52,796 nt of DNA. Source: Bacteroidota bacterium. Its GTDB lineage: Bacteria; Bacteroidota; Bacteroidia; Palsa-948. Below are positions 1-7,858 of the stretch, one piece after another (the first letter of the stretch is position 1; each line of letters begins with the position of its first letter). Where the stretch lies: the NCBI GenBank assembly GCA_016213405.1, contig JACRAM010000091.1, forward strand, positions 1 to 52,796, in the 5' to 3' direction. Position numbers and translations under genes: made by a program. The notes under the pieces are model-generated. The model was not told where the DNA came from. It did no database searches and worked only from the letters and a program-made list of their open reading frames with translations.

Positions 1-297
1 CGATACATTGTGATGCCAGTACCATATCTCCTCGCTCGTGTCTACCATGAAGTAAACATACTCTTTTGCGCTTCGCGCAACGGCATTTCATCCCTGTGGC
101 AAGACCACAGGGAGTTCATGCCGGGGTCATTAAAATAAAATCACTTAATAGACATTATTATGGAGCATTACACCGGCAAACATGAATCTGTCTTTACTGA
201 AAAAAAATGTAAGAAGTATCAGAATAATAAAAGTAATTATTGAAAGCATGAATGGGAAAATGAATGCGTCTTAAAACTCAATTTATAAATAGAAATT
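1..297. other. Intergenic region at window edge, no clear gene
   Basis: Apart from the palindromes at 66-123, no gene is convincing here. A minus-strand frame is open from the window edge to about position 85 (it reads EYVYFMVDTSEEIWYWHH). It could be the end or interior of a gene lying outside the window, but the stretch is too short to assign. From 124 to 297 there is only AT-rich sequence with no hairpin and no clear TAnnTTTG promoter for the gene starting at 298. Confidence 0.4.
66..123. repeat. Palindromic repeat cluster at left edge
   Basis: Two nested hairpins lie side by side. The first is a perfect stem TTGCGC/GCGCAA (66-71 with 75-80, loop TTC). The second has a 9-bp perfect stem TCCCTGTGG/CCACAGGGA (91-99 with 105-113), extended by an outer CGGCAT/ATGCCG pair (81-86 with 118-123). 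This looks like a REP-type intergenic palindrome. A transcription terminator is possible, but no T-tract follows it. Confidence 0.6.
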
Positions 298-2445
298 ATG
301 AACCTGCTTCCGGTCAAACCATCCTTAGCAATAAAATTTTTTATCTGGGTTTCAATTATTCCCACTTTGGCAGGACAGATTTTTAAAATTCAACATTGGC
401 CTGGAGCCAGTATGTTAATGCTCTTCGGCACTTTTGTTTTTGCTTTTTTTTATTTACCTCTTTTTGTAACTGAAAACTGGAAAACAAAAGAGAGTAGCAT
501 AACAAAATCGATCTTGATTTTTCAATCTTTAGTTATTTTCATTTTTGCAATTGGATTTTTATTTAAGATTCAGCATTGGCCAGGTGCAGGATTATTCTAT
601 TACTTTAATAATTTTCTTCTTTTATTCATTGTACTTCCCTATGCATTTTATCACTTTATAAAAGCCCAAAAAGGAAGTTTGGATAGAACTAACAACCTCT
701 TTTTATTAATTTATTTTTTTAGCCATTGTACAAGCGCCTTAATTAACTCTGGCAGCGGAAAAATAAATATTGATAGCGTGCTCCAGCAAGGAGTGAACAG
801 TGAAACTGCTTTCAAAACAGCTTATTCAAGAAACAAACAATTATACGCCACATTAAACAGCGGTACATCAGATAAAAATTCCGAAATATTTATTAAAGCA
901 AATAAATTAAAAACCCTGACTGACTCAACGGTAATTCACATCAAGGAATTAAAATCTTCGTTAGTTGTTGCAACAGACAATATTCCAAAAGTTCAGGCAG
1001 ATACATTATCTTCAATAAATATTGTAAACAAAGTTAATTATGACGTGCCAACTTTTCTGATGATAGGCAATGAATACAATGTAAGGAAAGACAGGTTTTC
1101 AGCATATAAATTAAAATCAGTAATTAATAATTTCAGGGATTCACTAATTAGTTTGGTACAGGAACAAAACCGAGCCATTATAAAAGAAGGTCTTAATTTA
1201 AGTACAGATAATTATGCAGATGAAAATGGTGAGCCGATTAGTTGGGAGATGACAAATTTCAATCATATGCCTTTGTTATATGTATTTAATACTTTAACAA
1301 ATATTCAATACGAAGCAAAAAATGCCGAATACCAAGCCCTGACGGATATTATTAATTCCGGCAATAAAGAACTGAACACAGCGCTCTTTAGTCAAATTGC
1401 CCAACTCAACTCAAAATATGATGCTGTAAAAAAGCAAGAAGAAATTTCTAAGCTGCAAAGTGAGAATGACAAGGGCATGCAGTTATTGAATGCAAAGGAT
1501 TCGGAGTTGAGTAATACAAGACAAGCAGTCGTTCTCTTTGTGCTCATCATTTTAGTTTTTATTGTTCTGGTCTTTTTTGTTATCCGAAGTAATTATCTGA
1601 GAAGGCAGGCAAATAAAACATTGCAACGGCAAAAAGAAATTATTGAATTGCAAAAATCAGAAGTTGAAAACCAGAAAACATTAGTGGAAGAAAAACAAAA
1701 AGAGATCATTGAAAGTATTACTTACGCCAAACACCTGCAGGAAGCCATTCTGCCTCCGGCAGAATTCATAAATAAATATTTGCCGGATAATTTTGTTGTT
1801 TACAAACCCAAAGATATTGTTGCCGGTGATTTTTATTGGGCAGAGAAAATTAATGATTTATTTTTTATAGCTGCTGCTGACAGCACCGGCCACGGTGTGC
1901 CAGGAGCTATGGTTTCTGTTGTTTGCAGCAATGCCTTAAACAGAACCGTTAAAGAATTTAATTTAATTGAAACAGGGAAAATACTCGACAAAACAAGAGA
2001 ATTAGTTTTAGAAACATTTGAAAAAAGTACAAGCGAAGTAAAAGATGGTATGGATATATCACTTTTATGTATCGACTTGAAAAATCAACAAGTGTATTGG
2101 AGCGGTGCAAACAATCCACTCTGGTATATGCAGGATGATTCATTAATAGAGATTAAACCTGACAAACAACCGATTGGTAAAACTGTATATCCAACACCTT
2201 TTACAACACATAAAATAGAGTATAGAAAAAATACTTCCTTTTACCTGATTACGGATGGTTTTGCTGATCAATTTGGTGGTGAAAAAGGCAAAAAGTACAT
2301 GTATAAGCAACTCAAAGAAAATCTGACAACACTTTATAATCTTCCAATGCAAACTCAAAAAGAAAAATTAGAAAAAGAATTTCAAGATTGGAAAGGAAAT
2401 ATAGAACAGGTAGACGATGTGACAATTATTGGAGTAAAAATATAA
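298..2445 (+). CDS. GldL/GldM-like membrane sensor fused to SpoIIE phosphatase
   Basis: A 715-residue membrane protein with a cytoplasmic PP2C-type SpoIIE phosphatase output. Two tandem GldL-like hairpins each carry FKIQHWPGA (residues 29-37 and 89-97). A fifth membrane segment is near 133-148. A probable periplasmic part (about 150-405) contains EPISWEMTNFNHMPL and a following Q...KNAE segment, resembling the GldM N-terminal domain. A further membrane helix (408-430), a coiled coil (435-472) and the SpoIIE domain (about 485-715) follow; the last has GDFYW, DSTGHGVPGAM, GANNPLW, TDGFADQFGG and VDDVT. GldL and GldM form the proton-driven motor of T9SS and gliding. The second helix of each hairpin here lacks the buried glutamate known from GldL, so I infer a sensor and not a motor. 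SpoIIE enzymes dephosphorylate anti-sigma antagonists; no partner is encoded nearby. The phosphatase call is firm; the GldM match is by eye. Confidence 0.85.
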   Translation: MNLLPVKPSLAIKFFIWVSIIPTLAGQIFKIQHWPGASMLMLFGTFVFAFFYLPLFVTENWKTKESSITKSILIFQSLVIFIFAIGFLFKIQHWPGAGLFYYFNNFLLLFIVLPYAFYHFIKAQKGSLDRTNNLFLLIYFFSHCTSALINSGSGKINIDSVLQQGVNSETAFKTAYSRNKQLYATLNSGTSDKNSEIFIKANKLKTLTDSTVIHIKELKSSLVVATDNIPKVQADTLSSINIVNKVNYDVPTFLMIGNEYNVRKDRFSAYKLKSVINNFRDSLISLVQEQNRAIIKEGLNLSTDNYADENGEPISWEMTNFNHMPLLYVFNTLTNIQYEAKNAEYQALTDIINSGNKELNTALFSQIAQLNSKYDAVKKQEEISKLQSENDKGMQLLNAKDSELSNTRQAVVLFVLIILVFIVLVFFVIRSNYLRRQANKTLQRQKEIIELQKSEVENQKTLVEEKQKEIIESITYAKHLQEAILPPAEFINKYLPDNFVVYKPKDIVAGDFYWAEKINDLFFIAAADSTGHGVPGAMVSVVCSNALNRTVKEFNLIETGKILDKTRELVLETFEKSTSEVKDGMDISLLCIDLKNQQVYWSGANNPLWYMQDDSLIEIKPDKQPIGKTVYPTPFTTHKIEYRKNTSFYLITDGFADQFGGEKGKKYMYKQLKENLTTLYNLPMQTQKEKLEKEFQDWKGNIEQVDDVTIIGVKI

Positions 2446-2505
2446 TTAGCAGTTAATGTAAACTTGTGCGAATGTAATACTTAGTAGCAGCAGTAAATAA
2501 AATCC

Positions 2506-3081
2506 ATGGCAGCAACACACTACCTTGCATTGTTACGTGGCGTAAATGTTGGTGGTAACAACATTATCAAAATGTCTGATTTGAAAGCTTGTTTTGAAAA
2601 CATGGGCTTTACCGATGTTGCAACCTACATTCAAAGCGGCAATGTTTTGTTTCAATCCGATGAAAAGGAAAAAACTAAACTGACAAATAAAATCGAGAAG
2701 GTGCTGTCTGAAAAATTTCATTATAGGTCGCGTATTGTTGTCGTTTCACATAAACAACTTAAAAAAGTTGTAGATGAAGCGCCACGGAGATTTGGTAAAG
2801 ATGCTGACAACTACAGATACGATGTTATTTTTTTAAAAGAGCCTCTTAGCCCAAACGAAGCAATGAAAAATGTCAGCGCAAAAGAGGGCGTTGATACTGC
2901 TTGTGCAGGGAAATATGTTCTTTACTTTTCCCGGCTTATAAGCAAAGCATCGCAAAGCCGCTTAATTAAAATCATCACACTTCCTGTGTATCAGAATATG
3001 ACTATACGCAATTGGAACACCACCACCAAGCTGCTTGAACTGATGGAAAAAGAAGCAACAGTTTCTCACTTTCAAAAATGA
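2506..3081 (+). CDS. DUF1697 family protein
   Basis: A 191-residue soluble protein that starts with the family hallmark YLALLRGVNVGGNN.IKM..L, followed by a YIQSGNVLF motif near residue 42. The C-terminal RNWNTTTKLLELM segment is also typical. Length fits the usual 170-190 residues. The fold is small alpha/beta; the biochemical role of the family is unknown, so no reaction is assigned. It lies 60 bp after the SpoIIE gene on the same strand and could share its transcript. The ATG at 2506 places the hallmark directly at the N-terminus. Confidence 0.85.
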   Translation: MAATHYLALLRGVNVGGNNIIKMSDLKACFENMGFTDVATYIQSGNVLFQSDEKEKTKLTNKIEKVLSEKFHYRSRIVVVSHKQLKKVVDEAPRRFGKDADNYRYDVIFLKEPLSPNEAMKNVSAKEGVDTACAGKYVLYFSRLISKASQSRLIKIITLPVYQNMTIRNWNTTTKLLELMEKEATVSHFQK

Positions 3082-3238
3082 CACTAAGAAAAGCTTAACA
3101 GTTACTGCATTTCTGTTTTTTTATTTTACTTTCGCTCATGGAAAATTACAATACTTATAAATTGATAAAAAGGTTTTGCTTTTCTTGTTAACAGCAATGA
3201 ATCTTTTTAGTTTAATTTTCAGGATATAAACATTTTTT

Positions 3239-5287
3239 ATGAAACACATCCAATTCATTTCTCTTTTGTTTGCTGGAATTATTTTTTATTCCTGCGGAAA
3301 TAATAATCCGTCATCTGACGAAAAAAAAATCAAAGACCCGCTCATTGAGCATATAGATTCAGGCATTAACGCCAGCAAAGATTTTTATCTTTTCGCTAAC
3401 GGAAAATGGTTTAAGCAGAATCCGATTCCGGCTTCAGAAACAGGTAATGGTATTTTTCTGATTGTGAACGACAGCGTAAACAATGTTCTGAAATTAATCT
3501 GTGAATCAAACGCTAAAGAAACAAATCTACCGAAGGGAAGCAATAAACAGAAGATAGGTGATTTCTTTTTTTCGGGAATGGATTCCGTGACAATTGAAAA
3601 ACTAGGAATGAGTCCGCTGGATGAGGAGATGAAAAGAATTGAATCAGTAAAAACAAAAGATGATGTGCTGGCTTCTATCGCAAGTCTCAACTCGATTGCT
3701 GTTTCACCACTGTTCAGATTCGGTGTCACACGTGATGATAAAATCAGTTCGAAGTATGCGGCACGCATAGTTCAGGGTGGATTAGGACTGCCCGATCGTG
3801 ATTATTATTTAAATACTGATGAGCGAACAAAAAATATCAGGGAATCCTATACGAAGCACGTTTCAAATATATTTAAGCTGATGGGCGATAATGCCACAGA
3901 TGCGGATGTTCACTGCAAAAGCATTTTAACTTTAGAAACTTCCTTAGCAAAAGCAAGCCGTACCATTGAAGCTCTTCGTGACCCTTATAAAAATTATAAC
4001 AAGATGACGATTGCAGAGATGAACAAGCTTTGCCCTTCTGTAAATTGGAAGCAAATGATGGCTGGGCTTGGAATAAAAAATATTGATACTCTTATTGCCG
4101 GTCAGCCCGAGTTTTTCAAGCAAGTGGATGTTTCGCTGAAAACTGTAAGTATTGACGAATGGAAAACTTATTTGAAATGGAACCTCATCCGCGCCTATGC
4201 ACCGTACTTAAGTAAAAATTTTGATGACGAAAATTTTAATTTCTATAACCGTATTTTATCCGGACAGAAAGAGCAAAAGCCAAGATGGAAAAGAGTAGTC
4301 GAGGAAACAGAAAATGATCTAGAACAGATTCTGAGCCAGGAATACGTTGCAAATTATTTGCCCAAAGAAACCAAAGAAAAATTCATTGAACTTGCGAATA
4401 ACCTTATGGAAGTGTATGCGGAGCATATAAAAAAACTGGATTGGATGGGCGACACCACCAAACAAAAAGCGCTGTACAAGTTAAGCAAAGTCACCATGAA
4501 ACTCGGCTGGCCCGATAAGTGGAAGGATTTTTCCTCGCTGGAAATTGACCGTAATGCGTATTGCATGAATGTGATGCGAACTGCTGAATGGCATTATAAT
4601 TATAACGTCAATCATTTTGGAAAACCGGTTGACCGCACCGAATGGCAAATGACTCCCGAAACGTACAACGCATATTACGAACCAACGAATAACGAGATAT
4701 GTATTCCAGGTTGCAACATCATTGTTCCTGGTTTTGACAGCATCCCTGATGACGCAGTGATTTATGCAGTGATTGCCGGCTCCACTTTCGGGCATGAGAT
4801 TACGCACGGTTTTGACGATGAAGGAAGACAGTATGATGCGGAAGGAAACCTGAAAGGGTGGTGGACAAAAGAAGACAGCGCTAAATTTGCCAAGCGCGCA
4901 AATCTTTTAGCATCGCAATACAGCGCATACACGGTGCTCGACAGTTTGCATGTGCGCGGAGAAGCAACGCTTGGTGAAAACATTGCCGACCTTGGCGGAG
5001 CAATAATGGGATTTGAAGCATTTAAGAAAACAGAGCAATACAAGCAAAACAAAATCATCAACGGACTCACCCCTGCGCAACGTTACTTTTTAGCATTCGC
5101 TTACTCATGGATGTTTCAGCGCACGGATGAAGCCCTGGCGAATCAAATCATGACCAATGTGCATTCGCCCTCGCAGTTTCGCGTGGATGGACCTTTGAGC
5201 AACATCAAAGAATTTTACGAAGCGTTTAATATAAAAGCAGGTGATGGAATGTACCGTGACGATTCTGTGAGAGTAGTGATTTGGTAA
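3239..5287 (+). CDS. M13 family metallopeptidase (neprilysin/PepO-like) lipoprotein
   Basis: A 682-residue zinc endopeptidase of the neprilysin family, which cleaves small peptides outside the cytoplasm. The N-terminus is a lipoprotein signal (MKHIQF...FYSC, Cys at 19). The M13 N-terminal helical domain begins near 40 (DFYLFANGKWF). The catalytic part contains NAYYEPTNNEICIPG, the zinc site HEITH within FGHEITHGFDDEGRQYD, and the downstream glutamate ligand in LGENIADLGG. The C-terminus SPSQFRVDGPLSN ... VRVVIW is complete and typical of M13. In Bacteroidota such enzymes are usually membrane-anchored in the periplasm. No operon partner is evident: 157 bp of AT-rich sequence precede it and a VOC gene follows after 42 bp. 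Confidence 0.95.
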   Translation: MKHIQFISLLFAGIIFYSCGNNNPSSDEKKIKDPLIEHIDSGINASKDFYLFANGKWFKQNPIPASETGNGIFLIVNDSVNNVLKLICESNAKETNLPKGSNKQKIGDFFFSGMDSVTIEKLGMSPLDEEMKRIESVKTKDDVLASIASLNSIAVSPLFRFGVTRDDKISSKYAARIVQGGLGLPDRDYYLNTDERTKNIRESYTKHVSNIFKLMGDNATDADVHCKSILTLETSLAKASRTIEALRDPYKNYNKMTIAEMNKLCPSVNWKQMMAGLGIKNIDTLIAGQPEFFKQVDVSLKTVSIDEWKTYLKWNLIRAYAPYLSKNFDDENFNFYNRILSGQKEQKPRWKRVVEETENDLEQILSQEYVANYLPKETKEKFIELANNLMEVYAEHIKKLDWMGDTTKQKALYKLSKVTMKLGWPDKWKDFSSLEIDRNAYCMNVMRTAEWHYNYNVNHFGKPVDRTEWQMTPETYNAYYEPTNNEICIPGCNIIVPGFDSIPDDAVIYAVIAGSTFGHEITHGFDDEGRQYDAEGNLKGWWTKEDSAKFAKRANLLASQYSAYTVLDSLHVRGEATLGENIADLGGAIMGFEAFKKTEQYKQNKIINGLTPAQRYFLAFAYSWMFQRTDEALANQIMTNVHSPSQFRVDGPLSNIKEFYEAFNIKAGDGMYRDDSVRVVIW

Positions 5288-5329
5288 ACCGCTTTTCCTT
5301 CTCCAGGAAGGAATGAAAAAAAATAAAAT

Positions 5330-5704
5330 ATGGATAGTGTATCTCCAAACATTTTTGTAAAGGACATTAATAAGACAATTGACTTTTACCGGCAATTAGG
5401 ATTTGAATTAATAACAACCGTTCCCGACCAAGGCGACTATGTTTGGGCAATGATGAAATGCGGCAATGTTACTTTCATGTTCCAAACTTTTGACAGTTTA
5501 GCTGATGGGTTGCCTGCCATCAGCAGACATGACGGTGGATCACTTTTGCTTTATATCGGACTGAAAAACATCAGAACATTTTTTGACAGCATAAAAGATA
5601 AAGTGACGGTTATTAAAGGTCTTGAAAAAACATTTTATGGCGCAACTGAATTTTCAATTACAGATAATAACGGATATGTATTAACCTTTGCTGAAGATGA
5701 ATAA
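5330..5704 (+). CDS. VOC (glyoxalase/bleomycin-resistance/dioxygenase) family protein
   Basis: A 124-residue protein with one vicinal-oxygen-chelate domain: it opens with SPNIFVKDINKTIDFYRQLGFEL, the usual first beta-alpha-beta module, and ends with an ITDNNGYVLTFAE strand. Members bind metal and act as lyases, dioxygenases or antibiotic-binding proteins. The usual first His ligand is not obvious, so activity cannot be predicted. It follows the M13 gene by 42 bp on the same strand and converges with the ABC transporter gene on the other strand. No hairpin terminator is visible in the 30-bp gap. Confidence 0.8.
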   Translation: MDSVSPNIFVKDINKTIDFYRQLGFELITTVPDQGDYVWAMMKCGNVTFMFQTFDSLADGLPAISRHDGGSLLLYIGLKNIRTFFDSIKDKVTVIKGLEKTFYGATEFSITDNNGYVLTFAEDE

Positions 5705-5734
5705 ACTATTAGCATTTCAATTTCAGACAATTCA

Positions 5735-7471
5735 TCATATCCTCGCCTGATAAGTATACAACTCAAAGTATCTTCCTTTTTTATCTATCAGTTCCTGATG
5801 TATTCCCTGTTCCTCTATTCTGCCGTTTTCAATCACTAATATTTGTGTGGCTTGACGGATGGTGCTTAAACGATGGGCGATAACAAAAGTGGTTCTTCCT
5901 TTCATAAGTTCACCCAAACTTTTTTGGATGAGCGCTTCGCTTTCGGTATCTAAATTGGAAGTGGCTTCATCCAGAATAATAATTTTAGGGTCGGCTAAAA
6001 TAGCGCGTGCAATGGCAATGCGCTGGCGCTGCCCACCGGAAAGTTTTACACCTCTTTCGCCAATCAACGTATCTAATCCTTTTTCAAACCGGTCTGTAAA
6101 TTCGTTTACATACGCTGCTATCACTGCTTTTTGTAATTGTTCAGCAGAAGCGTTAGGTCGCGGGAAAAGAATATTTTCCCTAATGGTTCCTTCAAATAAA
6201 AATTCATCCTGCAGCACCACGCCTAAATATTTCCGGTAGCTGTTTAAATTCACTTTCGATAAATCATTTTCATCAATGGTTATCGTTCCCGAATCCGGGG
6301 TGATGAAGGATGCAGCCAGTGATGCAATGGTTGATTTGCCTGAACCGGATGTTCCTACCAGCGCTGTAACAGAACCGATAGGCGCATCAAAACTAATGTT
6401 GCGTACCACTTCTTTTCCTTCTTCGTAGGCAAATGACACGTTATCATATTTAATATTTCCGATAATATTTTTTAAGTGAATCGTTCGTTTTGATTCATCG
6501 TTCTCAGGTTCCATGTTCATTATTTCCTGCGTTCTGTCCAATCCCGCAAACGCTTCTGTGAGCTGACTGCCGATATTGCTCATCTGCACAATGGGCGCAA
6601 TCATGAAGCCAAGATAAAGCGTGAAAGAAAGAAACTCTCCAAAGGTCATTTGCTCAAGCATAATTCTGTACCCTCCTATTCCCATAATGGCTGTGGATGC
6701 CAAACCCAACAGCAGAGCGGAAGCGCTCGTGATAAGGGCAGTTGAGGTGAGAGACTTCTTTACGTTCTCAAAAAGAAGCGCTGCTCCTTTTTCGAATGCA
6801 GTGTTTTCCTGATCTTCTGCATTAAATCCTTTTACTACTCTGATGCCGCTGATGGTTTCGGTTAATCTTCCGGTTACGTTCGCATTTATTTCACCTCTTT
6901 TTTTAAAGATAGGGCGAATCGTGCCGAAAGCTTTCAGGGCGATCAACGCAAATATTCCAACGGGAACTAAAACATATAAAGTCATCATCGGACTAATTCT
7001 GATAAGCAGCACCAAAGAAACAATCGCAGTAAGTGTTCCGCCAACGAGTTGCACCAACCCTGTGCCAACTAAGTTTCTCACTCCTTCCACATCATTCATA
7101 ATTCTTGAGACGAGCGCGCCCGATTTATTGTTATCGAAATACCGGATGGGGAGAGAAAGAATCTGTTTCTGCACTTTCACTCTCAGCAGAGAAATTAAAT
7201 GCTGCGCTTCCACACTCAATAGTTTTGTTAAAAGGAAAGATGTTACGGATTGAACAATGATTGAACCCGCCACCGCCAACAGCAAAAGTTTTAGCATGTG
7301 CATATCCTTATTGACAATTACATCGTCCATCAGATATTTGCTTGCTCCGGGCAGCACCAAACTTGCCGCTCTGCTGATGACAATTAAAATTAATCCAATC
7401 AAAACAAGTTTCCGCCTCGGCCAGATGAAGGACTTGAAGGCGTCCATCATGGTTACTTTATTTTTCTTCAT
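5735..7471 (-). CDS. ABC transporter, fused permease and ATPase (MsbA/lipid-exporter type)
   Basis: A 578-residue half-transporter that works as a homodimer in the inner membrane. A six-helix transmembrane domain covers about residues 15-310. The nucleotide-binding domain (about 340-578) shows Walker A GTSGSGKST, Q-loop VVLQDEFLFEGTIREN, signature LSGGQRQR, Walker B IIILDEATSNLD and H-loop IAHRLST. The architecture and length match MsbA/LmrA-like lipid or drug exporters, but the substrate cannot be read from the sequence. It is a single gene with its own candidate promoter at 7506-7513. Confidence 0.93.
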   Translation of the reverse strand: MKKNKVTMMDAFKSFIWPRRKLVLIGLILIVISRAASLVLPGASKYLMDDVIVNKDMHMLKLLLLAVAGSIIVQSVTSFLLTKLLSVEAQHLISLLRVKVQKQILSLPIRYFDNNKSGALVSRIMNDVEGVRNLVGTGLVQLVGGTLTAIVSLVLLIRISPMMTLYVLVPVGIFALIALKAFGTIRPIFKKRGEINANVTGRLTETISGIRVVKGFNAEDQENTAFEKGAALLFENVKKSLTSTALITSASALLLGLASTAIMGIGGYRIMLEQMTFGEFLSFTLYLGFMIAPIVQMSNIGSQLTEAFAGLDRTQEIMNMEPENDESKRTIHLKNIIGNIKYDNVSFAYEEGKEVVRNISFDAPIGSVTALVGTSGSGKSTIASLAASFITPDSGTITIDENDLSKVNLNSYRKYLGVVLQDEFLFEGTIRENILFPRPNASAEQLQKAVIAAYVNEFTDRFEKGLDTLIGERGVKLSGGQRQRIAIARAILADPKIIILDEATSNLDTESEALIQKSLGELMKGRTTFVIAHRLSTIRQATQILVIENGRIEEQGIHQELIDKKGRYFELYTYQARI

Positions 7472-7505
7472 ACAGGGGGTTTATAAAAAAATAATTTGAT
7501 TGATT

Positions 7506-7513
7506 CAAAAGTA
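7506..7513 (-). promoter_or_regulatory. Candidate -7 element TACTTTTG
   Basis: On the minus strand this reads TACTTTTG, a match to the Bacteroidota -7 consensus TAnnTTTG, 34 nt upstream of the ABC transporter start at 7471. No clear TTTG is seen at the -33 position. Confidence 0.5.
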
Positions 7514-7586
7514 GGTAAATTCATTCCCCGATAGACGCGGAGTTACTTTTCACGTAATACTAAAAGCAAGCTGAGTTACATAAGAA

Positions 7587-7796
7587 ATGAGAAACACAAC
7601 AAAGTTAAAAGCCATTCTTCTTAAATACACGGTATCATTTGATATGAATGATGATGAGATTTTTACCATGACGATTATAGATAAAACCCTTGGCAGCGGT
7701 AAAGAGTTTCAAGCCAAAACATATTCTCAGGTTATCAGCAAAGCATATCACTTTATGTCAGGTGAGTTAAGAAAGTCCGAAGAAAGAGAGCAATAA
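7587..7796 (+). CDS. Small hypothetical protein (69 aa)
   Basis: A 69-residue, charged, soluble protein without a signal peptide or membrane helix. The composition (VSFDMNDDEIFTMTIIDKTLGSGKEFQAKTYSQVI) suggests a small beta-alpha fold, but I do not recognise a family. It is supported as a real gene by its isolation between a divergent promoter region and a hairpin terminator that starts right at its stop codon, and by the absence of a better frame on either strand. Confidence 0.55.
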   Translation: MRNTTKLKAILLKYTVSFDMNDDEIFTMTIIDKTLGSGKEFQAKTYSQVISKAYHFMSGELRKSEEREQ

Positions 7797-7845
7797 AAAA
7801 GCCCGTTCGAAATTCCGATAACTATGGGACCGAACGGACTTTTTA
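7796..7845. terminator. Bidirectional intrinsic terminator
   Basis: Arms AGCCCGTTCG (7800-7809) and CGAACGGACT (7831-7840) pair with one mismatch. An A-run lies on the left and a T-run on the right, so the hairpin can end both the small plus-strand gene (stop at 7796) and the convergent minus-strand gene (stop at 7859). Confidence 0.75.
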
Positions 7846-7858
7846 AAAACAATCTCCT

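Noticed and set aside
3138-3191. 17-codon open frame after a TACTTTCG sequence
   Set aside because: It is too short, has no family, and the -7-like site has one mismatch; left as AT-rich intergenic sequence.
5859-7253. Plus-strand open frames opposite the ABC transporter
   Set aside because: They lie wholly inside a gene with all ABC motifs intact and show no domain of their own.
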